A DNA stretch of 64,000 nucleotides from Janthinobacterium sp. GW456P (lineage in GTDB: Bacteria > Pseudomonadota > Gammaproteobacteria > Burkholderiales > Burkholderiaceae_D), in contig NZ_NEHB01000014.1 of NCBI RefSeq assembly GCF_002127655.1, positions 2,864 to 66,863 on the forward strand, in the 5' to 3' direction. The notes under the pieces are model-generated. The model had not been told where the DNA came from, searched no databases, and saw nothing but the letters and a program-made list of their open reading frames with translations. Shown in pieces: positions 1-9,218 of the stretch; positions within the stretch are counted from its first letter, which is position 1, and every line of letters begins with the position of its first letter. The position numbers were made by a program, and so were the translations under genes.

Positions 1-98
1 GTTGGTCCCACCCCTTCCCATCCCGAACAGGACCGTGAAACAACTTTGCGCCGATGATAGTGCTGCAACCAGTGTGAAAGTAGGTTATCGTCAGGCTT
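1..98 (+). rRNA. rrf: 5S ribosomal RNA, 3' portion (5' end outside window)
   Basis: The first ~98 bases match the conserved 5S rRNA pattern. The CCCAC/CCCATCCCGAACAG loop, the GCCGATGATAGTG segment, GTGTGAAAGTAGG and the terminal CAGGCT that would pair with the missing 5' end can all be read in order. About the first 20 bases of the molecule lie left of the window. An intrinsic terminator follows directly, so this is the 3' end of an rRNA operon transcribed rightwards. The exact 3' nucleotide is uncertain by a base or two. Confidence 0.93.
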
Positions 99-106
99 GT
101 TATTCG

Positions 107-143
107 AAAAAACCCCCATCGGTGATCCGGTGGGGGTTTTTTT
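107..143 (+). terminator. intrinsic terminator of the rRNA operon
   Basis: A hairpin with the stem ACCCCCATCGG / CCGGTGGGGGT (one G.U pair) and a TGAT loop is followed by a run of seven T. It begins about 9 nt after the 5S rRNA and is the expected end of the rrn transcript. Confidence 0.9.
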
Positions 144-181
144 ACGTCTGGCGCTTTGGCATGCTTCACCGCATACCGGCA

Positions 182-213
182 TAAAAAAAGGCAGCGCTAC
201 GCGCTGCCTTTCT
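182..213 (-). terminator. intrinsic terminator downstream of dacB
   Basis: GGCAGCGC-TAC-GCGCTGCC is a perfect 8-bp stem flanked by A-rich sequence on its left. On the minus strand it therefore ends in a T tract, as expected for the end of the dacB transcript. It lies just beyond the dacB stop codon. Confidence 0.8.
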
Positions 214-223
214 TGCTTTCCGT

Positions 224-1726
224 TTATTGAGCGCCAACCACCGGCGTGGCGCCGCTCCTGGCCACCCACTCGATCAGTGCATCGACTGCCGCGCGGCCAT
301 TGCCGTTGCCTGCCAGGTCGCTATTGATCATGGCGACCACTACGCACTGTTGATTATTCGCATCGGGCACGTAGCCGGCGATGGCCACCACATTCTTTAA
401 TGTTCCCGTCTTGATGCGCGCCCGTGCAGCGGCCGGGCTGTTCAGCAGGCGCTTGCGCATGGTGCCGTCCAGTGCCACGATGGGCAGGCTGGACTGGAAC
501 TCGGGGGCCCACGGACTGTACTGCATCGCCTGCAAGACACCGGCCATTTGCGCTGGCGCAATGCGCCCCGTGCGCGACAAGCCGGAACCGTTGTCGACCA
601 GCATGCCCTGGGTATCGATATGGTGCCGCTGAAACCATTCCTGGATCACTTGCCGTGCCCGGCTGGCCGTGTCTTCCGGTGCCGCCATGGCGACGGGGCG
701 GCTGCCCAGCCAGCCATCGCTTTGCAGGCTGCCCAGGCTCAGGAACAGGGTGCGGGCCAAGGTATTGTCGGAGGTCTTGTTGATATCGCGCAAGACTTCC
801 GGCAAGGCGCGCGCCACGTGGTCGGCCAGCATCCGCGTGCCGACCGGTTCGGCCGTCGGCGGCAAGCCTGTAAATGGCGCTTCGCGCACCGTGCCCGTGA
901 TGGTGCCACCCAGGCGTTTCCAGGTGGCGCGGAACAAGCGGTCCGCATAATCGTTGCGATCAAGTACATTGATGCTGGTCGCCTTGCTGCAATTTTGCGG
1001 GAAAGTGCCGTGCAGGATCACTTGCAGCTTGCCGCTCGCATCGCGCCGGTATTCGGGCGGGCGCCAGCCATCTTCCCACCTGGCGCAACTGCCCTTGATG
1101 AGTTTCATGTCGCTCGTGATGCTGACGTTCTCGAGCGCCGGCTGCATCAGGATGCTCAATTGCCGGTCCGTCGAGTTCATATTGATATCGAGCAAATTTG
1201 TGTTCAACAATAAGGCATCGGGGATGACGTTGTAGCGGAACTCGGCCGACTCGTCGAACGGTGGCGTGCCGATATCGGGCCGGGCCGGCTGAAACAGCTG
1301 ACGGTCGAGGATCAGATCGCCCTTGATTTTCACGATGCCCTGGTTGCGCAGGGTTTGCAGCATATGCTCCAGCACGTCCGCGTTGAAATCCGTGTCGGCG
1401 CCGCCGCGCAGGATCAAGTCGCCCTTCAGCACGCCATTGATGACGTCGGCGCTGGTGCGCAGTTCCGTGCGGCCGCGGAAGATGGGGCCTAATTGTTCCA
1501 GGCCCACGGCCGTCGTCACCAGCTTCATGGTGGACGCGGGCTGCATGCTGCGCTCGGCCCCATGCGACAGCACGGTGGTGTTGCCGCGCAAGACGATGGC
1601 GCCCATGGCGTCTTCGGGGATATTCGCGCTGCGCAGCAGCAGGTTGACGGATTCGGGCAATTGCGCCTGCGCATTTGACAAGCCGATGCCAGCCAGCAAG
1701 GCGGCGATGAGGATGGGACGGAACAT
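224..1726 (-). CDS. dacB: D-alanyl-D-alanine carboxypeptidase/endopeptidase (PBP4, DacB family)
   Basis: A 500-residue periplasmic penicillin-binding protein of class C (peptidase S13), which trims or cleaves peptidoglycan stem-peptide cross-links. The N-terminus (residues 1-21) is a signal peptide ending in NAQA. The serine-enzyme motifs are present: STMK at 65-68 (nucleophile Ser65), SDNTLA near residue 320, and KTGTLK near residue 425. Length fits the family (E. coli DacB is slightly shorter). The reading frame extends upstream into the neighbouring gene, but ATG at 1726, directly followed by the signal peptide, is the sensible start. It lies 8 nt after the stop of the upstream membrane-protein gene, so the two are probably one operon. 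Confidence 0.93.
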   Translation of the reverse strand: MFRPILIAALLAGIGLSNAQAQLPESVNLLLRSANIPEDAMGAIVLRGNTTVLSHGAERSMQPASTMKLVTTAVGLEQLGPIFRGRTELRTSADVINGVLKGDLILRGGADTDFNADVLEHMLQTLRNQGIVKIKGDLILDRQLFQPARPDIGTPPFDESAEFRYNVIPDALLLNTNLLDINMNSTDRQLSILMQPALENVSITSDMKLIKGSCARWEDGWRPPEYRRDASGKLQVILHGTFPQNCSKATSINVLDRNDYADRLFRATWKRLGGTITGTVREAPFTGLPPTAEPVGTRMLADHVARALPEVLRDINKTSDNTLARTLFLSLGSLQSDGWLGSRPVAMAAPEDTASRARQVIQEWFQRHHIDTQGMLVDNGSGLSRTGRIAPAQMAGVLQAMQYSPWAPEFQSSLPIVALDGTMRKRLLNSPAAARARIKTGTLKNVVAIAGYVPDANNQQCVVVAMINSDLAGNGNGRAAVDALIEWVARSGATPVVGAQ

Positions 1727-1734
1727 GGTGCTCC

Positions 1735-2973
1735 TTAGTGGAAAAAGACGTAGGCGACAAAGACGGCCGTGATCACGCCAGCCAGATCGGCGATCAGGCC
1801 GGCCGTGATGGCATAGCGCGTCTTGCGGATGCCGACGGAACCGAAATACAGGGCCACGATATAGAAGGTGGTGTCGGCCGAACCCTGGAAGACGCAGGCC
1901 AGGCGGCCGACAAACGAGTCGACGCCGTAGGTGTTCATGGCGTCGATCATCATGGCTTTCGAGCCGGAGCCGCTGAGCGGCTTCATCATGGCCGTCGGCA
2001 AGGCGGGCACGAAATCCGTATTGATGCCCAGGTTGGCGAAGAACCAGTTCATGCCACTCATCAGGAAATTGAACACGCCCGCGTTGCGGATCACGCTGAT
2101 GGCCACCAGCATGCCGACCAGATAGGGAATCACGGTGATCGACGTCTGGATGCCGCCTTTCGCGCCCTCGATGAAGGCGTCGTACACGTTCACCTTCTTG
2201 CGCAGCGCGCCGATGATGAAGATGGCGATGACGCTGATCAACACCAGATTGCTGACCACTTTCGAGACCAGCTCGATTTCCTGTTTCGTCAGGTATTGCG
2301 TGAAGTACCAGATCATGGCGACGATGGCGCTCGTCATGCCGCCCATCCAGCCCAGCACGACTCTGTTGAGCAAGTTGATGCGCTGCTTGATGGAGACCGT
2401 GATGATGCCGACCATGGTGGCGACATAGGTGGCGATCATGCACGGGATAAAGATGTCGGACGGGTCGGCCGCGCCGAGGATCGAGCGCTGCGCCATGATG
2501 GCCAGTGGAATCAGGGTCAGGCCCGAAGTGTGCAGCACCAAAAACATGATTTGCGCATTCGTCGCCTCTTCCTTGTTCGGGTTCAAGGTTTGCAGGCTTT
2601 CCATGGCCTTCAAACCGAACGGCGTGGCCGCATTGTCCAGGCCCAGCAGGTTGGCCGAGAAATTCATCACCATGTGGCCGGTCGCCGGATGGTCTTTCGG
2701 AATTTCCGGGAAGATGCGCGAAAAGAACGGGGCGATGACTTTCGCCAGCCAGCCGACGATGCCCGCCTTTTCACCGATGTTCATGATGCCGAGCCACAAG
2801 GTCATCACGCCTGCCAGCGGCAGGGCGATGTCCATCACGCCCATGCGCGCCGTTTCGAAGGTGCCGTCGATGATGCGCTTGAAGATATCGGTATCGCCGA
2901 GAAACAGCCACTGCAGCACTGCGGCCAGGAAGCCAACGAGGAAAAAGCCGGACCAGATGTAATTAAGTGCCAT
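1735..2973 (-). CDS. fused SpmA/SpmB-like nucleoside-recognition (Gate) domain membrane protein
   Basis: A 412-residue polytopic inner-membrane protein that resembles spore maturation proteins A and B joined in one chain. The N-terminal half has a GLDNAATPFGLKAM segment typical of the SpmA/nucleoside-recognition family. The C-terminal half repeats a similar fold, with several hydrophobic helices and the segment GSGSKAMMIDAM. No sporulation is expected in a betaproteobacterium, and the substrate is unknown. In Bacillus the spm genes lie next to dacB and affect cortex formation. Here too dacB follows 8 nt downstream, which suggests a conserved envelope role. A good minus-strand -10 (TATACT, 3026-3021) lies upstream, with a poor -35. 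No clear ribosome-binding site is visible at ATG 2973. Confidence 0.85.
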   Translation of the reverse strand: MALNYIWSGFFLVGFLAAVLQWLFLGDTDIFKRIIDGTFETARMGVMDIALPLAGVMTLWLGIMNIGEKAGIVGWLAKVIAPFFSRIFPEIPKDHPATGHMVMNFSANLLGLDNAATPFGLKAMESLQTLNPNKEEATNAQIMFLVLHTSGLTLIPLAIMAQRSILGAADPSDIFIPCMIATYVATMVGIITVSIKQRINLLNRVVLGWMGGMTSAIVAMIWYFTQYLTKQEIELVSKVVSNLVLISVIAIFIIGALRKKVNVYDAFIEGAKGGIQTSITVIPYLVGMLVAISVIRNAGVFNFLMSGMNWFFANLGINTDFVPALPTAMMKPLSGSGSKAMMIDAMNTYGVDSFVGRLACVFQGSADTTFYIVALYFGSVGIRKTRYAITAGLIADLAGVITAVFVAYVFFH

Positions 2974-3020
2974 ATGCGATCAGTTCTGTATTTCGGGGAG
3001 GTGAAAGGTGCTGCAAACAA

Positions 3021-3026
3021 AGTATA
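3021..3026 (-). promoter_or_regulatory. possible -10 element for the SpmAB-dacB operon
   Basis: TATACT on the minus strand, about 48 nt upstream of the start at 2973, matches a sigma70 -10 box closely. The -35 region at normal spacing is a weak match, so this is only a candidate. Confidence 0.35.
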
Positions 3027-3188
3027 GAGGCAGCCCGATACGAGTTGATGAAAGAATGCAGCAATCGCATGCCAAAAAGTTATAAGCTGGCAGCCTGTTT
3101 TCATTGGCGCCCCGTAGCTTGCCCGCGTAGTGTGGGGGATGCCTGTCGCTTATCGCTGTTCGTTACCCTTGTCTGCACTGGACCACTG

Positions 3189-4994
3189 ATGATGTTTTTA
3201 CGCAAAACCGCCTGCGCCGCCGGCCTGGCCCTGTTGACGCTATTTACCGTGCCCGCCGATGCCGCCACCGATGCCCGCGCGAACAAGACCCTGCATTTGT
3301 TTTTGAGCACCAGCGAGACGGGCCTGGACCCGGCCGTGGCCTCGGACCTGGCCAGCCTGAATTTGATGGAAAACATTTTTGACCCGCTGCTGCGCTATGA
3401 CTACCTGGCGCGCCCGGTGCAACTGCAGGGCAACACGGCGCGCGGGATGCCGACCGTGGAAGACGACGGCCGCACGTATATTTTTCACTTGCAGCCCGGC
3501 ATTTTCTTCACCCCCGATCCCTCTTTCAAAGGCCAGCCGCGCGAAGTGACGGCGCAGGATTATGTGTACAGCCTGACGCGGCTGTATGACCCCAGCCTGA
3601 AGTCGCCGTGGTTGTTCTTGCTGGAAGATAAGCTGGTGGGCGACGCGGCCCTGAAAAGCAAATTCAGCTACGACACGCCGATCGCCGGCCTGCAGGCGCT
3701 GGACAAATACACCTTGCGCATCCGCTTGAATGGCGTCGATCCGAACTTCCTGTTTTACCTGGCCATGCCGGCGACCGCCGTGGTGGCGCGCGAAGTGGCG
3801 GAGGCGTACCCGGCGGCAGGGCAGATCGGCAACCATCCCGTGGGCACGGGACCCTTCCTCGTGAAGGAGTGGAAGCGCAGCGACAAGATCGTGCTGCAAG
3901 CCAATCCGACTTTCCGTGCCACCGTGTTCCATACACAGGTCAAGGCGCTGGCCGCCTTGCCGCCGGACGCGCGCGCCATCGCCGCCGCGCTGGAAGGCAA
4001 GCAATTACCGCTGGTCGAGCGCATCGAAGTGCGCATCGTCGAGGAATATCAATCGCGCATGCTGGGTTTTCTGAAAGGCGAATTCGATTACCTGGAGCAA
4101 GTGCCCGAATCGATGACGGACATGGTGCTGGAAAACGACGCCTTGAAACCGGCGCTGGCCGCCAAGGGCTTGCAACTGACGCGCTTTCCCGTGCTGCAGA
4201 CGTATTACATGTGGATGAACATGGACGACCCCGTGCTGGGCGGCACGAGCAAGGACAAGCTGGCCCTGCGGCGCGCCATCGCCCTCAGCTACAACAGCCG
4301 CGAAGACATCGCGTTATTAAAAAAGGGGCTGGCCTTGCCGGCGCAATCGCCGCTGCCGCCCAACATGCTCGGTTACGACAAGCATTACCGCAGCCCCGTC
4401 GGCTACGATCCGGCGCTGGCGCGCGCCCTGCTGGACCGCTTCGGCTACAAGGCGGGGGCCGACGGTTTCCGCGCGCAGCCGGACGGCACGCCCTTGCTGC
4501 TCACCATGCATACGGAGCCGAGCACGGTAGGACGGCTGCGCGATGAATTGTGGCGCCGCAACCTGAACGCCATCGGCCTGCGCGTGGAATTCAAGAGCGA
4601 CAAGAAGACGGAAATCATCAAGGCGTCGCGCCTGGGCAAGGTGCAGATGTTCGAGACCAACTGGATCGCCGACTTCCCCGATGGCGATAACTTTATGCAA
4701 TTGTTGTACGGTGGCAACGTTGGCCGCGCCAACTATGCCCGCTTCAACTTGCCCGATTACAATAAACGCTATGAGGAGGCGCGCCTGCTATCCGATACGC
4801 CGCGCCGACGCAGTCTGTACTTCGACCTGTTTCAGCTGATCCACGCTTACACGCCGTGGGTGCTGCTGACGCATCCCATCTCTGCCGACCTGCAACAACC
4901 GTGGCTAAAAAACTACAGGCGCCACCCCGTGGAATTCACGTCCTGGCGCTATCTGGACGTGGATAAAACCAGGGCTGGCCCCGCAGGCAAGTGA
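3189..4994 (+). CDS. family 5 extracellular solute-binding protein (peptide/oligopeptide ABC type)
   Basis: A 601-residue periplasmic binding protein of the SBP_bac_5 (OppA/DppA) family, expected to bind peptides or similar ligands for an ABC importer. It starts with a signal peptide (residues 1-22, ending in PADA). The family pattern follows: an early SETGLDPAVASDLASLNLMENIFDPLLRYD segment, here spelled in parts because it is long, and the NHPVGTGPFLVKEW block near residue 220. The frame is open further upstream, but the hydrophobic leader begins at the double ATG 3189/3192. No permease or ATPase genes are adjacent, so it may work with a transporter elsewhere or act as an orphan. It is divergently oriented from the SpmAB-dacB unit. 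No strong ribosome-binding site is visible. Confidence 0.85.
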   Translation: MMFLRKTACAAGLALLTLFTVPADAATDARANKTLHLFLSTSETGLDPAVASDLASLNLMENIFDPLLRYDYLARPVQLQGNTARGMPTVEDDGRTYIFHLQPGIFFTPDPSFKGQPREVTAQDYVYSLTRLYDPSLKSPWLFLLEDKLVGDAALKSKFSYDTPIAGLQALDKYTLRIRLNGVDPNFLFYLAMPATAVVAREVAEAYPAAGQIGNHPVGTGPFLVKEWKRSDKIVLQANPTFRATVFHTQVKALAALPPDARAIAAALEGKQLPLVERIEVRIVEEYQSRMLGFLKGEFDYLEQVPESMTDMVLENDALKPALAAKGLQLTRFPVLQTYYMWMNMDDPVLGGTSKDKLALRRAIALSYNSREDIALLKKGLALPAQSPLPPNMLGYDKHYRSPVGYDPALARALLDRFGYKAGADGFRAQPDGTPLLLTMHTEPSTVGRLRDELWRRNLNAIGLRVEFKSDKKTEIIKASRLGKVQMFETNWIADFPDGDNFMQLLYGGNVGRANYARFNLPDYNKRYEEARLLSDTPRRRSLYFDLFQLIHAYTPWVLLTHPISADLQQPWLKNYRRHPVEFTSWRYLDVDKTRAGPAGK

Positions 4995-5211
4995 CCCTGT
5001 CGCTGAAAAGGGCATTCATTCCAAAAAGTTATGGTTAGGAAAGCATTTTTCATTGGCTGGGCCCGGATGCATCGCGCTACTCTGAAAATGAAAACAAATA
5101 AAGTAAAGCGCTGGCGTCATAAAAAAATGTACCGCGAGACAGACGCCGCGACCTTACAAAACAGCCTGGACTTGAGAACTCAAGTTTCGATTGCCCAACA
5201 AGGAGAGACCA

Positions 5212-7965
5212 GTGAAATTGAAGAAACTAGCGCAGTTGGTGGCATTGATGGGGGTGGTGGGGCCGGTGATGGCACAGGAAGCGGCGGCGCCGGCGATGCA
5301 ACGGGTCGAAGTAACGGGCAGCAGCATCAAGCGCGTGGCCAAGGAAGGCGCGCTGCCGGTGCAAGTCATCAGCTTTGACCAGATCGAAAAACAGGGCATC
5401 ACGACGACCGAGCAACTGGTGCGCACCCTGTCGGCGAATGGCACGGGCGCCGATAACATGACGTCGGGTAATAACGTGTTTGGCGCCGATGCCGACCGGG
5501 TCAGCGGTGGCGCCTCGTTCGCCTCGCTGCGCGGCCTGGGACCGTCGAGCACTCTGGTGCTGTTGAATGGCCGCCGCATCGCCACGCACGGCGCCAGCGG
5601 CAAGTCGGTCGACCTGAACTCGATACCGCTGGGTGCAATCTCTCGCGTGGAAATTCTCAAGGATGGCGCTTCGGCCATCTACGGCACGGACGCCATCGGC
5701 GGCGTGATCAATTTCATTCTGAAAACCAATTACAGCGGCGTGGAAGCGTCCGTCTCCACGAATGACACGCAGGCCGGCGGCGGCGCCACGCGCCGCGCTT
5801 CCCTGCTGGCAGGCACGGGCTCGCTGGAGTCGGACCGCTACAACATCATGGCCAGCCTGACGGTTGATAAAGCGCAACAGCTCAATGGCCGCGACCGTTC
5901 CTTCGTCAACGGTTTCCAGCCGGGCCGCGGCCTGTCGCCCGATACCACGGGCACGCCGTTTGCCAACCAGATGGGGGGAGCCGGGACGGCGCTGGGTGCC
6001 TCGTTCCAGCTGCCTGGCGATGCAAACAAATACCTGCAAGCCAATCCGCTGAGCTTCCAGGGCAAATGCGACACCATCGCCGGCATGTCGCAATACCAGA
6101 CGGAGCTATGGAAAGACGTGACCTCGCCGCTGCGCACCAGATATTCGTGTGCGTACGACTATGGCGCCGATTACGTGCTGCAATTTCCCGTCGAACGGGC
6201 CAATCTGTTGTCGCGCGGCACGTTCCAGCTGGCGCCCGACCACCGCATGTTTGTCGAAGTGCTCGGTTCGCGCACCAAGGCGACAGCTATCCTGACGCCG
6301 ATGCAGGTGCAGGCGACGGTCGCCAACAAGAATCTGTACCCGGTGGGCGGCGCGTATTACCAGGATCTGTCGGCCTACATCCCGTCGTTCGACAACACCA
6401 AGCCGATTTCCTACAAATGGCGCGCCAATGACGTGGGCAACCGCACGCAGGAAAACACCACCGACAATGCGCGCGTGCTGGTGGGATTTGAGGGCAACTT
6501 CGGCAAGTGGGATTACAAGGCCGGCATTTCGCGCGCCGAAAGCAGCACCAAGACCAAGCTGACGGATGGCTATTCCTACACGGACAAGCTGTACGCGGCC
6601 CTGGCGACGGGCATCATCAACCCGTGGGTGGGCGCCGGCCAGAGCCAGACGGAAGCGGCCAGGCAATTGATCGAATCGACCAAGTTCCGTGGCGACTTCC
6701 AGCACGGCAAGACGACCCTGACGCAGATCGACGGTTCCGTTTCGGGCGAACTGTTCCAGCTGCCGGCCGGTGCGCTGGCCATGGCGGCCGGCTTCGACTT
6801 GCGCCGCGAAGGTTACAGTTTCGCGCAAGACGTCGATGCCACGCAGATTTTGCTGTCGCCAGGCAATGCCGCACTCAAAGATGCCAGCCGTACCGTCAAG
6901 GCCGTATATGCGGAACTGCTGGTGCCGGTCACGAAAGACCTGGAAATGCAGCTGGCCATCCGCCGCGACGATTACAGCCTGGTGGGCGCGACGACGAATC
7001 CGAAAGTGGCCTTCCGCTACCAGCCGGCCGACTTCCTGCTGTTCCGCGGTTCGGCCAGCAAGGGTTTCCTCGCGCCGAGCTTCCAGCAGCTGTATTCCGG
7101 TTCGCTGAGCCAGGAATTGCCGAACGGCGTGGTCGACCAGGAAGGCTGCGCCAAGCATCCGGGCGTGCCCGAGTATTGCTCCATCGACCGCCTCGACTAC
7201 AAGACGGGCGGCAACACGAATTTGAAGCCGGAAACGTCGAAGCAGGGCAGCGTCGGTTTTGTCATCGAACCGTTCAAGGGCTATTCGGCCTCGTTCGACT
7301 ACTGGGCCATCAACACCAAGGACCGCATCCTGAACCGCACGCCGCAAATCGTGCTGGCCAATTACCAGGCGCTGAACCAGTACATCCACCGCAATCCGGA
7401 CGGCACCATCGAGTACGTGCAGGCGGGCTGGATCAATGCGGCAGGCAGCCGCGTGCGCGGCCTCGACGTGGGCTTGCGCGGCGAAGGCAAGGTCAATGAC
7501 GCGAAATGGACGGCGACCCTGGATGGCACGTATATGGACAGCTTCAAGTTTGCCGAATATCAAGGCCAGGAATACCAGGAACTGGTCGGCAAGTTCTATA
7601 CGCGTGACCTGTATTTGCGCTGGAAACATAACGCCAGCTTTGGCGTATCGCGCGGCGACTGGAGCGGCTTGCTGATCCAGAGTTTTTCGTCGGGCTACAA
7701 GGACCAGTTGCCGAATGGCGGCAAGGGCGCGCCGCCACCGGGCTTCAAGCCGGACGTGTCCAGCTACACCACGTATAACCTGTCGGGCACCTACACGGGC
7801 TTCAAAAATACCACCATCACCGTGGGTATCCAGAACTTGTTCGACCGCGATCCACCGTTCACCGCGCACAACGTGGATGAAGTGGTGGGCGCCGGCTGGG
7901 ACCCGCGCGTGGCCGACCCGCGCGGCCGTTCGCTGTCGTTCCAGCTGAAGTACAAGTTCATGTAA
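5212..7965 (+). CDS. TonB-dependent outer-membrane receptor
   Basis: A 917-residue TonB-dependent transporter. The signal peptide ends at VMAQ (about residue 20). A short linker with VEVTGSSIKRV follows, then the plug domain (about 45-165, with the typical GLGPSSTLVLLNGRR and ISRVEILKDGASAIYGTDAIGGVINF regions in sequence). A long beta-barrel follows and ends in FQLKYKFM, with a near-terminal aromatic residue. The start is GTG 5212, preceded by AGGAGA at 5201-5206. The TTG at 5191 in the same frame would place extra residues before the signal peptide. There is no N-terminal STN signalling domain, so it is a transporter rather than a FecA-type sensor. The plug style resembles the large carbohydrate/siderophore receptors of Xanthomonas and Caulobacter. 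The ligand is unknown. Confidence 0.9.
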   Translation: MKLKKLAQLVALMGVVGPVMAQEAAAPAMQRVEVTGSSIKRVAKEGALPVQVISFDQIEKQGITTTEQLVRTLSANGTGADNMTSGNNVFGADADRVSGGASFASLRGLGPSSTLVLLNGRRIATHGASGKSVDLNSIPLGAISRVEILKDGASAIYGTDAIGGVINFILKTNYSGVEASVSTNDTQAGGGATRRASLLAGTGSLESDRYNIMASLTVDKAQQLNGRDRSFVNGFQPGRGLSPDTTGTPFANQMGGAGTALGASFQLPGDANKYLQANPLSFQGKCDTIAGMSQYQTELWKDVTSPLRTRYSCAYDYGADYVLQFPVERANLLSRGTFQLAPDHRMFVEVLGSRTKATAILTPMQVQATVANKNLYPVGGAYYQDLSAYIPSFDNTKPISYKWRANDVGNRTQENTTDNARVLVGFEGNFGKWDYKAGISRAESSTKTKLTDGYSYTDKLYAALATGIINPWVGAGQSQTEAARQLIESTKFRGDFQHGKTTLTQIDGSVSGELFQLPAGALAMAAGFDLRREGYSFAQDVDATQILLSPGNAALKDASRTVKAVYAELLVPVTKDLEMQLAIRRDDYSLVGATTNPKVAFRYQPADFLLFRGSASKGFLAPSFQQLYSGSLSQELPNGVVDQEGCAKHPGVPEYCSIDRLDYKTGGNTNLKPETSKQGSVGFVIEPFKGYSASFDYWAINTKDRILNRTPQIVLANYQALNQYIHRNPDGTIEYVQAGWINAAGSRVRGLDVGLRGEGKVNDAKWTATLDGTYMDSFKFAEYQGQEYQELVGKFYTRDLYLRWKHNASFGVSRGDWSGLLIQSFSSGYKDQLPNGGKGAPPPGFKPDVSSYTTYNLSGTYTGFKNTTITVGIQNLFDRDPPFTAHNVDEVVGAGWDPRVADPRGRSLSFQLKYKFM

Positions 7966-8008
7966 GGCGGTCATGCCGGCGGCGATCCCGTCGGCATGCT
8001 AACCTCGT

Positions 8009-8036
8009 GCGGCGGCGCCTGGCGTCGCCGTTTTTA
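8009..8036 (+). terminator. intrinsic terminator after the TonB-dependent receptor
   Basis: GCGGCG and CGTCGCC-type arms form a GC-rich stem (one G.U) over 8009-8030, followed by five T. A second hairpin (CATGCCG/CGGCATG, 7973-7999) precedes it. Confidence 0.65.
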
Positions 8037-8053
8037 TTCCAGGAAAGGGCCGC

Positions 8054-9133
8054 ATGTCCAGTCAGACCAATCTCAGCCGGCGCCGCTTCGGCGGCTTGCT
8101 GGCCGCCACCGTGGGGGCGGCAGGCACACCGGCGTGGGCGGCGGCCGCGCAAGGGAAGGACAAACGCATGCAACAGCACCACGCATTGATCAAACCGGCG
8201 CGCCTGCGCGACGGCGACCTGGTGGCCATCATCGCGCCGGGCGGTTTCACGGATGAAGAGGCCATCGCCAAGGCCCAGCGCAATATCGAATCGCTGGGCT
8301 TGCGCGTCAGCCTGGGCGCGAATATCCGCGCCGTGCACGGCAACTATGCGGGCACGGTGCAGCAGCGCCTCGACGATCTGCACGCGGCGTTCGCCGATCC
8401 CGAGGTCAAGGCGATCTGGGCCATTCGTGGCGGCTCCGGCTGCATTTCGCTGCTGGCGCTGCTCGACTACGCCTTGATCCGGCGCAATCCGAAAGTGCTG
8501 ATCGGCTATTCCGATATCACGGCCCTGCACCTGGCCATCGCCAGCCAGACGGGCCTGGTGACCTTCCACGGACCCGTGGCCTCGTCCACGTTTTCCGATT
8601 ACACGGTGACGCAGCTGCGCAATGTACTGATGACGCCGCAAGACAGCTACACGATCCCGATGGCGCTGGACAACCATCGCCGTGCGCAGACGCAGCCGAA
8701 CTTCGCCATCCGCACCGTGCATGGCGGCCAGGCGACGGGACGCTTGACGGGCGGCAATCTGTGCCTGGTCAGCGCGCTGGCCGGCACGCCGTATGCGGCC
8801 GATTTCCGCGAACGCATCTTGTTCCTGGAAGAAATCAATGAAGTGCCGTACCGCATCGACCGCATGCTGTGCCAGCTCGACCTGTCCGTCGGTTTCAAGC
8901 ACGCGGCGGCCTTGATGCTGGGCATCTTCGAGCATTGCGAGGCGGCCGAGGGCGATACGGCGCTGACCCTCGATGCCACCCTGGACCAGCATTTGCAGCC
9001 CTTGCGCGTGCCGGCCGTCAGCGGCTATTCGTTCGGCCACATCCGCCACCAGTTCACGCTACCGATGGGCATCTTGGCGACCCTGGATGCGGACCGGCAA
9101 ACCTTGACCTTGCTGGAGCCAGCCGTCTGCTAG
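8054..9133 (+). CDS. S66 family LD-carboxypeptidase (muramoyltetrapeptide carboxypeptidase), Tat-type leader
   Basis: A 359-residue protein of the LdcA family, which removes the terminal D-alanine from tetrapeptide muropeptides during cell-wall recycling. The nucleophile region GYSDITALH places the catalytic serine at residue 153. The expected Glu (LFLEEINE, ~257) and His (FGHIRHQ, ~333) regions of the Ser-Glu-His triad are present. Unlike the cytosolic E. coli LdcA, it begins with a twin-arginine-like leader (SRRRFGG, residues 8-14, then an Ala-rich hydrophobic stretch), which suggests Tat export to the periplasm. AGGAAAGGG at 8041-8049 precedes ATG 8054. Confidence 0.88.
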   Translation: MSSQTNLSRRRFGGLLAATVGAAGTPAWAAAAQGKDKRMQQHHALIKPARLRDGDLVAIIAPGGFTDEEAIAKAQRNIESLGLRVSLGANIRAVHGNYAGTVQQRLDDLHAAFADPEVKAIWAIRGGSGCISLLALLDYALIRRNPKVLIGYSDITALHLAIASQTGLVTFHGPVASSTFSDYTVTQLRNVLMTPQDSYTIPMALDNHRRAQTQPNFAIRTVHGGQATGRLTGGNLCLVSALAGTPYAADFRERILFLEEINEVPYRIDRMLCQLDLSVGFKHAAALMLGIFEHCEAAEGDTALTLDATLDQHLQPLRVPAVSGYSFGHIRHQFTLPMGILATLDADRQTLTLLEPAVC

Positions 9134-9218
9134 CGTACGGTGCAGCGGGGCGATTGTCAGTATGCTAGTGTGATAAGGCGTGGCACGAGGCCGCGCCGCC
9201 TTTCTCACCGCACACGAC

